From contig NC_087391.1 of the NCBI RefSeq assembly GCF_963675165.1, forward strand, positions 4,204,646 to 4,268,645: a DNA stretch of 64,000 bases, given 5' to 3'. The position numbers and the translations under genes were made by a program. The notes beneath the pieces are model-generated. The model saw only the letters and a program-made list of their open reading frames with translations. It had not been told where the DNA came from and did not search any database. The number at the start of each line of letters is the position of its first letter. Position 1 is the stretch's first letter. Below are positions 35,901 to 46,530 of this stretch, in pieces. This DNA comes from Halichondria panicea. Lineage: Eukaryota > Porifera > Demospongiae > Suberitida > Halichondriidae.

Positions 35901-37748
35901 CAGACATCATTGATGCCAGTCTGAAAAGCATTGAGAAAGTGAGTGAATCGACAATCACTGTGTTTACCACACCCAATTTCAAGCTTTAAAGCCATTGTGT
36001 GAAGTAATGGTATAAAAAGAAAGAAGTGGGGGTGGCTTAATTGACAAGTTGTGACAGACAAAGACAAGCATCGCTAATATGATGCGGCTGAATAGGATAA
36101 AATGCATAATCGTAATAGGATAACAGAGACAGATTGCTTATATAAACTTAAGTTCGTATACAGTTCGCGATACATCTGTTAAGGACATACGTTGATAAGT
36201 ACAGGGAATTTGAAGATCGAAGTGACTTATGAAGTGTTCGTGAAGTGACGTGTTTTAATATATAATTATTTTGATAGATGAAGTTGGTAGGTCTAGGTTA
36301 ATATGTTTTGTCAAGCGCAGAGATTCCAAAGCCTTACTACGTGACTGAAATATAAGTGACAGGTGGCATTGTAGGCAGGATTAAATGTTTAGGGGGGAGG
36401 GCTTTACGCGCGGTAGCCGCCGCAAATTTGCCCGCTTTGTTGATTTCACCGTTATATCATAGTATTACAGTCTATAGATACGTAGAGTCTACTTTCTACT
36501 TAATGGTTACAGGTTGCATGCACGTATATATAGTTGGGTTAATAAATGTATTGCATGCAGACAATTGACAAGCCTCTGAACAAGCTGCGACTTAGTGACA
36601 CACAGCAAGCATTGGTGGTCCTGGACAATGCAATCGAACTGCCAAGCTCGGGAAAACTGATCAGCTTCCTAAAGCACACGAACGTTCACATCATTATTCT
36701 GTCAAAGTCAGCAGATCCCCTCGACTCTTTCGTAAAAGAAGTTGATAAAGCCTTGATCAGAGGTTGCAGTATACACGAAGTGAAAACACTCTCAACAATT
36801 GACTCCACCCAGCGAATCGTGTACGAAATCTCCAAGCAGTACTATCTAAAAGCAAATAACAATGATCAAGCAATCTTTGAGAAATTGGCTGAGTTTACAT
36901 CTGGCTCACCCCTAATTGTTGACATAGCCGCACAAGTTCTGCTCAAGTTTGTGCAAGAGAATTCTGACGAACCTTCTGAAGGTCTAAACCAATTTGCTGA
37001 TTCCATTCAGCTTTCAAAATCTCGGAAAGTTGTCCATAAATCTCCTTCATTGGCAAGTTCTCTTCAAGGAGTCGAGGATACATGTTTTCAAGTGAGGGAA
37101 ATTTCAGACGCACTCACACGCCTTGTTCCAAACGTCGCCAGTGTGTCGCCGAATCACACAGATGTGTGGGAGTCAGAGAGTGAGTACGACTCTTGGGACT
37201 CGATCGGAGCCTTGATCCAACGTTGCGTATCCACTCCAGGAGAAATGTTGCTGCTTCAAGCCCTGTCCATTTTTGGTTGTATACCAATTCCAATTCCTTT
37301 GGTCACTACCATGTCCTCCCTGATAGCTCAGTCATCAGGTCACTCACACTTGGCTGGCATCTTGCACGAGCGACTAATGGAGGCAAAGTTGATATTAAGG
37401 TATCCCCAGCCAGTTGTTCTTCATTCTACTTACACTAAAGGTGACAAAGCCAGTGAAGAGCCACTCTTCTTGTACCTTCCTCAGCACTTGGCTAGTCAGC
37501 TGTGGCTATGTAATGACATCGATCAAGTAATGGCTGTAACAGTTGCATACAAAGCATTGCAAAAAGTTATCGACGAAAATTCACCAAAAAGTCCAGAGCT
37601 CTTACATTTTTATCTCGGACTCATCCCACCACTTGAGGAAAAAACTGCACTACTAGCTATTGAAAAGAAGCATTGCTATGAGGCAGTGTACGAGTTATAC
37701 CTGCAGCTGTCACATCAACTCAGCTCCAATAATCACACCCACACCTGA
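29958..37748 (+). CDS. GTPase-TPR-CHAT protease-NB-ARC-like protein (gene 2)
   Basis: Exons 29958-34784 (acceptor CTGTACAG, donor GTATGT), 35227-35567, 35792-35938 and 36561-37748 join in frame, about 2,167 residues without the 5' end. In order: P-loop LLLLGPGQVGKSTFF (about 25-40), G3-like IVDVGGQLAFLD (about 205), a long Ser/Lys-rich linker, TPRs (about 880-1150, e.g. GRAYNNLGTAYQSMGDLDKA), and a CHAT domain with catalytic-type His in IHIATHG (about 1537) and Cys in VVLSSCDSSRG (about 1588). The CHAT domain is closed across the intron by FLLAGAQAVLTALWRV. Last is an NB-ARC-like module with winged helix. CHAT domains are caspase-like proteases linked to TPRs; STAND modules are ligand-driven switches. 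The first coding exon is unresolved: either a short start inside the MITE end (ATG 29900), or splicing from 26009 (phase fits). Confidence 0.75.
34785..35226 (+). other. Intron of gene 2 splitting the CHAT domain
   Basis: Borders GTATGT and TTTCTGCAG, interrupting the codon of Gly in the FLLAG motif. 34890-35010 is a repeat related to 28240-28330. Nothing else is seen. Confidence 0.75.
35939..36560 (+). other. Intron within the NB-ARC-like module
   Basis: Borders GTGAGT and GCATGCAG, phase 0, between the Walker A-like exon and the Walker B exon. It is about 96% alike to the intron at 351-945 of the upstream paralogue. No embedded gene. Confidence 0.75.
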
Positions 37749-38621
37749 TTCTTCGTTTAAAAGTAAGACTGTAACAACATTGCCGTATACTTTATAATAA
37801 GCAAAAGTGGATACTCCGCAGAAGATCCTCTAATATTTAGCCCGTTATTTAAAGGCTCAGTATAGTACTGTTACTTGTACTCCAATTGAATAATCAGTAT
37901 AATTATGTGTTTTACATCAAGGTTTTTTTTTTTTTACAGGTCAGTTCTAGTTTACACTTGTTTTTTTGGACCAAGTACACACCCCTAAAGTCACCAAGCT
38001 AACTTATAATTATAGCATTAATCAGTCACATTGTTACACTGTACTCTGTACTTTTCCCTAGCTGTCATACAGATAGATATCTCTAGTCCATAATTGCCTC
38101 ATGCAGTGGCTATTTAATGCCTTTCATGTACTGAAGTGATTCTATTGACTGATACTCAGTTTCACTTTTGAATTCATGTGTGTGCCTCTCTTTGTATTTT
38201 GTTTCTATTATTTACTATTGTAAGTTGCCTATTATTTTGTGTTTCAATGTTTAGCTGCCTATTAGTGTTTCAATGTTTAGCTGCCTATTAGTGTTTCAAT
38301 ATGTTTAGCTGCCTTTGTACTCGCCTAAAGTATTATATAGCTACGTACATCATAATGGTTTGTTTCTATTTTGTATATACCGATATTCACTTTGTATGTA
38401 TTTGTTTTGATGTTTAGTAATAATTATACTTCACCATGCATGTGTTGTCGATGACAACTGTTTATGTACCCTAATGGGACAGTGGAGATGTTGTGTCAGT
38501 GACGTGGGGGTACTCAACCAATGTTATCGCAAGTTAAGAATGAATGGTGCATACACAATGTAAGTATTTTTCACATAATTTATAGAACAGTTGTCTATTA
38601 AATGCAGTTGTCTATTAAATG
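37749..38621. other. 3' flank of gene 2
   Basis: Matches 2134-2700 up to about 38420 and lacks the MITE found there. Short repeats of TTTCAATGTTTAGCTGCCTATTA occur at 38240-38310. No gene is seen. Confidence 0.55.
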
Positions 38622-38760
38622 GGTTTTTTGTGACAAAAAAACTGTTTTTGATTTTCCAAAGCTTCTTCCTTGTTCAGTTTTCTTGGATATTCACCAAACT
38701 CCCGCTGGAATGTTTTCTTCTTAATTGCCTTCAGGAAAGCTCCAACTGTATGGAGGTAAT
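38622..38760 (-). CDS. Possible coding fragment, unidentified
   Basis: The minus strand reads an open frame of protein-like composition (VGAFLKAIKKKTFQREFGEY, then PRKLNKEEALENQKQ) ending at a stop near 38622. A splice acceptor (CCATACAG) lies at its start. It is too short to assign; it may be a last exon of a minus-strand gene or a remnant. The plus-strand ORF here (38591-38776) is less protein-like. Confidence 0.3.
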
Positions 38761-39128
38761 AGGTGAGTCAAATTAGAATAACTGAGCACACCAACATCAA
38801 TAAGGTACAAGCATGAGTAACAGATCTGTTTACCTTCCCCCCATCATCATCTATATACCTAAGGTGAGTGCTGGTTAATATCTGTGTATGCCAGACATGC
38901 ACTAAAGGGTCACTATGAATACGGAATGCCATAATTTTCGAGGGTATAATTGTTCACGAATTGTGAATTTCGTGTATAATTATTTTCGAGGATAATTTAG
39001 CGGACTTGTATTATTTTTGCGGTTGAAATGTTCGTGGCTTGGTTGAATTTGCGAACATTACCTGATGCTGAGCTCTAGAGAAATGAATGCGTTAATATCG
39101 TTGAACGTTTCTTTGAGGGTATATGCCC

Positions 39129-41216
39129 CTACAAACAGTGAAGTTTAGACTGCATCTGGACCCTGTTCTGTACTGTCAAGGAGCCCATGTCAGAGACTCT
39201 AAAATCTTTATCTAAATTGTCAGTTTTTAGGCCTTGAAAAACAGGCTGTCTCCCAACTGAGTCTACGAAATTAATTGCGCTAGCTTAATTGGCGGCTCAC
39301 TTTTCTCCAATGTGTTGCCAGCTGTAGCATCCCATGTTGACACTTCAACTGAGTCTATTAGGTAGACGGGAAACAGAAACCTCACTCCTAACGTCCTCTA
39401 CATGAAAATTAACAATTGTTTGTAGGTATCTTGACTGAGTGAACGCTGCATGGAAGACAATGGCTATATACCGTGCATACTCATTGCATACCTCTGTATG
39501 TGGTACTCCATCAAAGATGTCCTCCATTGGCAGTGTGAGTGTGCTGGTGCAGAGAAGAGTGTCGGTGGAGCATATGGAGGCAATATCTGTAGGACGAGCA
39601 GGTCATACTAATAGAAATGGTTGGTTGAGCATTGTTTTTGTGCACTATTGACAATGTTGTAGGGAATAAGGGCAAATACGGTTTTCAGTATAGTAGAAAG
39701 TATAAGGGGAAAGACCGTGGTGCTAATGCTTTGGTGGAGGTGTCAAAGCTAAAGCTATACAGTACTAGCTATTCTATATACACACATTATATCATGATGA
39801 ACATTTTTTGCATGCAGAGGCATAATCCACTGAGAAACTCAAAGAGTGGGTAATGATCGACCATGATTGTTGTTAAAAACGATATGCCAAAGGTCTCGGT
39901 CTAAAATGATGGCTGCATCAACAGAGCCTTGCAGCTCTCGTCTCACTCTTGCAGCTACCAATAGCTAGCGTTCTAGTGCAGAGCTAAGTAGAGTAGCAAC
40001 ACTCTGTGGACAAGTTATTCTACGCACTCTTCTGAAAAGGCTGCAATGGCATTCCAAGTAAGCAAAACTAGGCATAACTTGAGAACGAAGCATTATTTTG
40101 CAAATCCAAGAAAACATGACTAGAAGCCTATAGAAACTCTTACTTGCACTTTATTGATCCTTGAGCAGCTGTAGCAGTCTACACACACACAACACACTAC
40201 CGTATACCTTGCTTGCACATGCGCACCGAGGCATAATGTTATGGAGACAATAATTATACCTCTAAATATAGAGTTCTTGATTGAGATGTTTTCATTGACT
40301 GCCTCTAATACAATGTCAGCATCAGCCACCGCTGAAGAGAGGAGACCATCAGCTATTACTTCTCCCTGTGAGGAGAGTAACATATCCCAACAAACCAGTG
40401 GAGTACTCTTACAAAATATGATATAAAATGCATGTTATACAGAGTAACTCAATCCCCATAATATATTCAATAATGTCTCCCTAAAAGCATTAATTTTGGT
40501 GATGACTTGCATAAATCTAGTAGAAACATCTCCATAGCCTACAACTATATACACTTTACTGCGGGTAATAAACAAACTTCAACATGCAAGCATGTTCCAG
40601 AGTACCGTATAACGCCAAATTTTAGAGGACCTAATATTTCGCCGATTAATGGATAGCTCCTTACAGCACCGAAAGTATGCAATGATTTGAGGCAATAATT
40701 TTCGAGGTTCAGATCAAACTGCGAAAGGTTGGCACTATACGTCATAGTAGATCTACCCAGATACTCATCAGACACACCCACCCACCTTGATGTTGAGGTG
40801 TGTGGGCAGCAGGTTGTTGTCTCGGAGCTCCTGGAAATGAGCTTCAATAATGGAGTGGATTGTTTGAATGGTGAGTGGATTGTGGTCGTAGATGTGCACA
40901 GTGCAGCCTTGCAGAGCCAGCTCTCCTGTATTGAGTACGAGAGCATTGTGCATTGTGAACTGATTGTCCATGGTTACAAAACACTACGTTAATATGTGTA
41001 CAAACTTTTTTTTTTCAATTGATAGCTAGCTCTACTTCAATTGTGAACAGTACCACCTTCAATTCTAAATAAAAGGCAAGAAAATTAATTAACACAGTGT
41101 TCTGTTACACCATGCTGACGAGTCCAATAAGACAGAAACAATCACAATTTTTGTTGTATACCTGCAATTCTTATTCCAGGAGCCCGCCTCCTATAACAGC
41201 CACTCTACGGTGAATC
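39129..41216 (-). CDS. 3-hydroxyacyl-CoA dehydrogenase-like protein, 5' end damaged
   Basis: Five exons splice in frame on the minus strand: 40925-40786, 40365-40260, 39586-39492, 39397-39301 and 39262-39129, preceded by a 5' exon ending at 41162. Family features in order: Rossmann start VAVIGGGLL (5' exon), GCTVHIYDHNP, ADADIVLEAVNENISIKNSI, a TLLCTSTLTLPM strand and LGVRFLFPVYLIDSVEVS. These match NAD-binding 3-hydroxyacyl-CoA dehydrogenases (fatty-acid or lambda-crystallin type). The 5' exon lacks one base between GGGLL and the following GIRIA, so the Rossmann loop is out of frame with the rest. Immediately 5' of it lies the fold-back at 41219-42898, and no start codon exon is visible. It ends soon after the N-terminal domain, with no C-terminal dehydrogenase domain seen. 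Probably a recently disabled or truncated gene. Confidence 0.6.
39727..40233. mobile_element. CCTCGGTG-type MITE (copy a)
   Basis: Ends TGCTTTGGTGGAGGTG and GCGCACCGAGGCA, flanked by TAA on both sides (39724-39726, 40234-40236), as for PIF/Harbinger-mobilised MITEs. It lies in the intron between exons 3 and 4 of the dehydrogenase-like gene, 26 bases from a donor. Copies also at 48871-49429, 55630-56160 and about 62560-63021. Confidence 0.65.
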
Positions 41217-41218
41217 CA

Positions 41219-42898
41219 GTGGTCTGTATCTATGAGAGGTGAATAGTGCCAAAAGAAAACGAATTTGCTGTGTTAGGAGGCGGCGGTGTTTACTTGGTGG
41301 CGGCGGCTTAACCTCGAGGGTGGCGGCAGGTGTCAGTTGTTGGTGGCGGCGAGTGTCAGTTGGTGACGGCAATGTGGTTGGTGGCGGCGGCTTAGCCTCG
41401 AAAATGTAAAGGCCAGCCGTGAAGTTAGAACCACTTGACCTTAGCTAATAGAGAAACAGAGGGTTGCTCCTGTGCTAGCTAGCCTCGAGACCATGAGCAG
41501 CCTGATATCAGGTCAGGGCTAGAGCAACTGTGGTCTTGACCACTCCACAATCCCTCCCAAACACTAAAAACAAGCTTGAGAAGTAGTCTGCCAATAATAA
41601 TAGTTAATTAAAGGTCAAGTGGTCCAACATTATCTTATTCACATCCACACATTAATATATTCGAGGCTAAGCCGCCTCCACCAAGTAAACACCCGACATA
41701 ACCTCGAGGTTAAGCCGCCGCCGCCACCGTAGATAGAGTCTCTACACTGTACTCTCATATGGAACGCCGTTTGCGACAAAATTCAGGCAGAATGTGATAG
41801 GCGTGTGCATCCAATATAAAATCGATTTTTGAAGATCGATTTTTAATAATCGATTTTTTACAGTTGATTTTCGATTTACACGTGAACGATCTTTGACAAT
41901 CGATCTGATAATCGATTTTTGAAATTCGATTTTTGATAATGGATTTTTGATAATCGATTAGATTTTTGATAATCTATTTTTGATAATCGATTTTTGATAA
42001 TCGATTTTAGAACTGCTCTGAAGGTGGGCTGGGGGGGCCCCTGTCTAAAGCTGTATCACGTGATACTATCCATTGAAGAAGCCACTATTCATGACTTCTA
42101 TTCTATCTGGAATCACCAAACTCTTTCTCAGCTCTTTCTCTAAGCACACACAAGATGGCCAAATAAAACAGTGCTGGCGAGAAAGCATACAAAAATGGGT
42201 GCATGAAGAAACTAAATAAGATAGCACCAACTGAGCAGTTCTAAAATTAATGATTTTTACTGTGACTTATGGCCCTCCTTTTTAATGGTTCCAAAAAACA
42301 ATAATGTTTCGCTTTTGCGTTATAGTCTATCATGTGAGATAGCTAACCAAGCCAAGCTTTGATTCCAGGCCGCGGAGAAGGAGTTTGTGCATGTTCTGAG
42401 TTTCAAGGGCGGCCTAACTGTAGCCTTGAATCCATTTTAATCGGCCTGGATTCGAGGCTAGTATATCAATCAATTGCAATCGAGTTTTAAAAATCGATTA
42501 TCAAAAATCGAATTTCAAAAATCGATTATCAGATCGATTGTCAAAGATCGTTCACGTGTAAATCGAAAATCAACTGTAAAAAATCGATTATTAAAAATCG
42601 ATCTTCAAAAATCGATTTTATATTGGATGCACACGCCTATCAGATTCTGCCTGAATTTTGTCGCAAACGGCGTTCCATACTCTCATGCCGCCACCAAAAA
42701 ACACCAGCCGCCACCATAGATAGAAGAAGGAAACAGCCTCCGCCACATTCGAGGTTAAGCCGCCACCTTCGAAGTTAAGCCGCCGCCAGCAAGTAAACAC
42801 CCGCCGCCACCTTCGAGGTTATGCCGCCGCCACCAAACAAACACCCCCCTCCTAAAAACATCCTCCTTTTGGCACTACTCACCCCTCATATGTATCGG
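41219..42898. mobile_element. Large fold-back element with GCC-rich ends and tandem-repeat arms
   Basis: Outer inverted ends: TGTATCTATGAGAGGTGAAT with GTGCCAAAAG at the left, and the complement of these at about 42862-42898. Inside are blocks of GGCGGCGGCTTAACCTCGAG and their complements. The inner arms 41760-42020 and 42470-42690 are near-perfect inverted copies built from AATCGATTTTTGAT-like units. The spacer (42030-42465) holds a MULE-like end pair (GATTCCAGGCC, CCTGGATTCGAGGCTA). 41447-41627 is a further small inverted insert (CCACTTGACCTT). No transposase. It abuts the dehydrogenase-like gene's 5' exon. Confidence 0.6.
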
Positions 42899-43270
42899 CC
42901 ATTCTTCTCTATATAGCTTTTGCACAGTCATGGCCGGTGTCATAAAATTTTGGGCCCCCCCGGGCCTAGAATTTTAAAATTTTGGGACCCCCGGGCCTAG
43001 AATGTTAACAGTTTAGGCCCCCCAGGGGGTCCAAAATGTTAACATTCTAGGCCCCCCTCTTTTCTGCAGGAACAAAAAGCGCTTACGGACTTACTATAAC
43101 TTCTAGCTATTAGCTGACTTATCTATGCATGATACTAATGGACAAAGCAAAGGGAGTGCTATGACACTATGACTTCTAGCTATTAGTTATCTGTGAACCC
43201 TCACCTCAGATCCTGTCAGAGAGTGTATAAAAGTAGCAAATATGTTAGCAGGCATGTTACTAAATCTACC

Positions 43271-44882
43271 ATGGAATCCAAAAGTGATGAAGGAAGATTT
43301 ACCTTTGAAGTTATTCATGCTTTCATAAGCAGGAACGAGTACCCTTCATCCTTTAGTAAAGAAGACAAGCGTTCCCTGAGGCGGAGAGTTAAATGCTTTG
43401 ATGCAGTGGATGTTGGATCTACCCGTAAGAGACAGTTGCCATAAATTACCTAGATATTGTACATAATTGTAGTTATCGCTATATATTTGTGTCTACATAC
43501 TGTTACATGCAGTATTACATTTTCAAAAAAGGTGATGAGAAGAGGCTTGTTGTGGAAGACAAGGAGCAGAGGAAAAGGATTATAGGAGCAATCCATGATC
43601 CAAGTCATATGGGAGTCAACAGAACATTGGACATGATCACAGCCAAGTATTATTGGCCTGGTCAAACGAATGAAGTCAAAGAATATGTAAGTGAAGCCGG
43701 ACTTTACTATATATTATTGCTTTTAGTGTATTTGCATGATCTACTTATTTCTTATAGGTGAAAACATGTACCAAGTGCCAGTGTACCAATCCTAGACTAC
43801 TAAAACCAGCATCGACTCTCCACCCAATACCAGTGACACCAAAGGTTTGGCATACAGTTGGGATGGATTTGATTGGCCCTCTGACAGAGACACCCAGGGG
43901 CAACAAGTATGTCATAACGCTCATGCACCGACTATTTCAGCAAGTGGGCGGAAGCAGCCCCAATTGCACTACCAGACAAGACAGCACATGGAGTAGCTAA
44001 ATTCCTTTACTCTGTAAGTGCACTATAGCAATAATTATTATGCACATCATTTACAGCAAATCAATCTCTCTTAATAGGTTATGTGCAGAATGGGCTGTGC
44101 AGAAGTCATCATCACTGACCAGGGTCGGGAATTCGTCAACTCACTCTCAGCCCAGTTGTACCAGAAAACCAACACCCAGCATAGAATCACTAGCGCTTAC
44201 CACCCTCAGACAAATGGATTAACTGAGCGGTTTAACCAGACTCTTTCTAGGTGTTTGGCTAAAACTGTGAATGACAACCAAGATAACTGGGACGAGAAGA
44301 TCAACACGATTCTCATGGGGTATAGGGCATCGCGTCAGGCATCGATTAAGCATTCTCCTTACTTCATGCTCTTCCAAGCTGAGATGCGTTTGCCGATTGA
44401 TAGTGAGCTACTGCCCGGTCAGCCTGAAGAAAGAACCCCAGAAGAAGTTATTGAGCATCTTTTGAAGAGCCGTGAAGAAGTGTTCACAACAGCTGAAGCC
44501 AACATCAAGTCAGCACAAGGCAAACAAAAAGAAACGTATGACAGAAAACACCAGCAAGTCAGCACACTTAGCGTAGGTATGAAAGTTTTGCTGGAGAATA
44601 CTGCTCAAAAGCAGAGGAAGGGAGGAAAACTGGACTCAAGATGGCTAGGTCCATATTTCATCAACCGAGATTTAGGTAAGTTATTATTATTTAGTGATAA
44701 TAGTTATATCTATACAGCCTGTATGTTATACAGCTAAAATGAATTCACATGCACTATAATTATATATAATTATATATATATTATATGTATATATAGGTAA
44801 GGGCTTATATGAGCTAAAAAACCTTTCTGGTCAAATACTCAAGAAGAAGGCGAATGTCTGTCGGCTGAAGTTTTTTAATTGA
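43271..44882 (+). pseudogene. Ginger-like integrase with one core frameshift
   Basis: Start MESKSDEGRFTFEVIHAF at 43271. Following exons: about 43509-43686, 43758-44017, 44078-44675 and 44797-44882. The zinc module is HDPSHMGVNRTLD plus CTKCQC. The core has D in GMDLIGPL, D in ITDQGREF and E in HPQTNGLTERFNQT, then the GPY module RWLGPYFI. At about 43925 one extra base shifts the frame just before TDYFSKWAEA; downstream reading is otherwise clean, so the copy is nearly intact. The first exon junction (about 43430 to 43509) is not resolved. The last exon ends RLKFFN and TGA in a T6 run, where one base fewer would continue into the protease frame. Confidence 0.65.
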
Positions 44883-44889
44883 AAGGAGC

Positions 44890-46106
44890 TTGTCTAGAGA
44901 CAATAAACAGCCACCAGAAGGCGATCGGCCACCAGAGAGAGACGACCAACAGCCACCAGAGAGAGACGACCAACAGCCACCAGAGAGAGACGACCAACAG
45001 CCACCAGAGAGAGACGACCCACAGCCACCAGAGAGAGACGACCCACAGCCACCAAAGGGAGACGACCCACAGCCACCAAAGGGAGACGACCCACAGCCAC
45101 CAGAGAGAGACGACCAACAGCCACCAAAGAAAGACGACCCAAAGAAAGAGGACCCACAGCCACCAAAGAGAGACCCTAAGTCAAACAAATGTAAGACTAA
45201 GGATGTTTTCAAGAAGGTGAGTGTTGTGTCTCAATCAATTATCTTTTGTCTGTTACTGTACCTTTACTGTACTATTCTTACCTTATCATAGACCGAAGTA
45301 CAGTGGGTCAATGAGCTCTCTCTCACGGCACATGACAGAGAGATACTACTCGCCCCAACAGGCATGCTGTCTGACAAGCATGTGGATGCTGCAATGATGC
45401 TTTTAAGTGGCCAATTCTCCAAAACATCTGGGTTGCAATCGTCACTTAAAGTGCAGTTTCGTCTTGGTTTTCGCCCAATTGATTTGGACAAGCGCACGAG
45501 GGTTCAAGGTGAGTTAAGTAAACTGTCTCAAGATTATGAAACAATTCAGGAGTGCAGATACTGTTTGTGCCAGAACGTCATCACTGGATCCTGACAAGTT
45601 GTATTGAAGGCAGTGTCTATGTGTATGACAGCCTGCAGACAGGCACTGAGGAATTTCCTAGATCTGTAGAAAATCAACTACTACAGCTCTACCATCCCAC
45701 ACTTAGTCCACCACAACGTCAAGAAATTGGTTTACTGGCAGAGTGTTCGCCTGTCCAACAACAACAAGAGTCATATGACTGTGGCTTATTTGCTATTGCA
45801 TGGGCATACCACCTCTTAGTTGGAGACTCTTTGAACACGCTGACACTGGACCAGCAAAAACTCAGACGGCATTTGGTAAGGTGCTTTGAAAAGAAGAAAC
45901 TATCAAGGTTCCCAAAATCAAGGCAAGAGACCCCTCGAAGTGAGATAGTGTGGGTATCTGTAGTAGCTTCGTGCTACCAGTGCATAAGGCCTGACTCGTG
46001 GAACGACATGGTGCAGTGTGATGGCTGCGACAGGTGGTACCACATGAAGTGTGCGCGTATAAAGAAAGCTCCATTCAGTGACTGGCACTGTAAAGACTGC
46101 AAATAG
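44890..46106 (+). CDS. Ulp1-type protease with PHD finger, Ginger-like cargo
   Basis: Exons to 45216, 45292-45508 and 45550-46106 join in frame. Order: a repetitive linker of PPERDDQQ-type octapeptides, the C48 domain with His (PERHHWILTS), Asp (VYVYDSL), Gln and Cys (QQQQESYDCGLFAIAWAY), then a C-terminal PHD finger (CYQCIRPDSWNDMVQCDGCD, WYHMKC). The catalytic residues are complete and no stop interrupts them. No ATG starts the frame; it probably continues from the integrase by splicing or read-through, as a polyprotein. Likely acts on ubiquitin-like modifiers at chromatin; its use to the transposon is unknown. Confidence 0.7.
44940..45130 (+). repeat. 24-bp coding minisatellite
   Basis: About eight head-to-tail copies of a 24-bp unit (CCACCAGAGAGAGACGACC plus AACAG/CACAG). 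Unit length is a multiple of three, so the Ulp1-PHD frame is kept and encodes PPERDDQQ/PPKGDDPQ. The antisense ORFs across it are artefacts of the periodicity. Confidence 0.85.
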
Positions 46107-46530
46107 ACTGCAAATAGACTGCAAATAGATAGCTAGTTTTTCTGTTGTTGTACTTGTTCAATTTTTGAGATGCATCATAATAACCGCTGAGATACTTTTA
46201 ATAGGGGGGCCTAAACTTTTAAGAGGGGGCCTAAAATTTTAAAATTCTAGGTCCGGGGGGGGGGGCCCAATCTCATGGGGGGCCCAAAATTTTATGACAC
46301 CGGCCATCTCCTCAGCCTAACGTACCTCCCTAAAAATCAATCTAGCCACGCCCCTAGTAGAGTCAATTGGAAAGAGGACCTGTTTGGAGTGATCTGATGG
46401 CTCATAATAATAAAGTAAGTCAGTATGATAGTAGATCTAATGCCTGAGGCCTTTGTTCTGAGCATGCCCATAGCTAGCTGGCTAGTATTCATTTCTAAGT
46501 TACCAACCAAAAGTTCTGCTCTTTGCTATC

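Larger units (their letters stand above)
42938..46299 (+). mobile_element. Ginger-like DNA transposon, copy 2
   Basis: Ends TGTCATAAAATTTTGGGCCC and exact complement, flanked by CCGG (42934-42937 and 46300-46303). The original site reads as the palindrome ATGGCCGGCCAT. Complex G/C-rich subterminal repeats (CTAGAATTTTAAAATTTTGG, GTTAACATTCTAGG) extend about 130 bases at the left. It encodes an integrase and then a Ulp1-PHD protein, no reverse transcriptase, no LTRs. Less decayed than copy 1. Confidence 0.75.

Noticed and set aside
23211-37748. Annotating gene 1 and gene 2 as one gene
   Set aside because: An in-frame terminal exon with stop (26271-26341) follows gene 1's second exon, so a separate gene is the simpler call; the fusion is kept only as a hypothesis.
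41830-42010. CRISPR-like short repeats
   Set aside because: The CGATTTTTGAT units are directly adjacent without unique spacers, and are mirrored as a fold-back; this is a eukaryotic tandem repeat.
44814-45212. Gly/Ser-rich and Trp/Leu-rich minus-strand ORFs
   Set aside because: Both are antisense readings of the 24-bp minisatellite; the plus frame joins a complete Ulp1-PHD protein.
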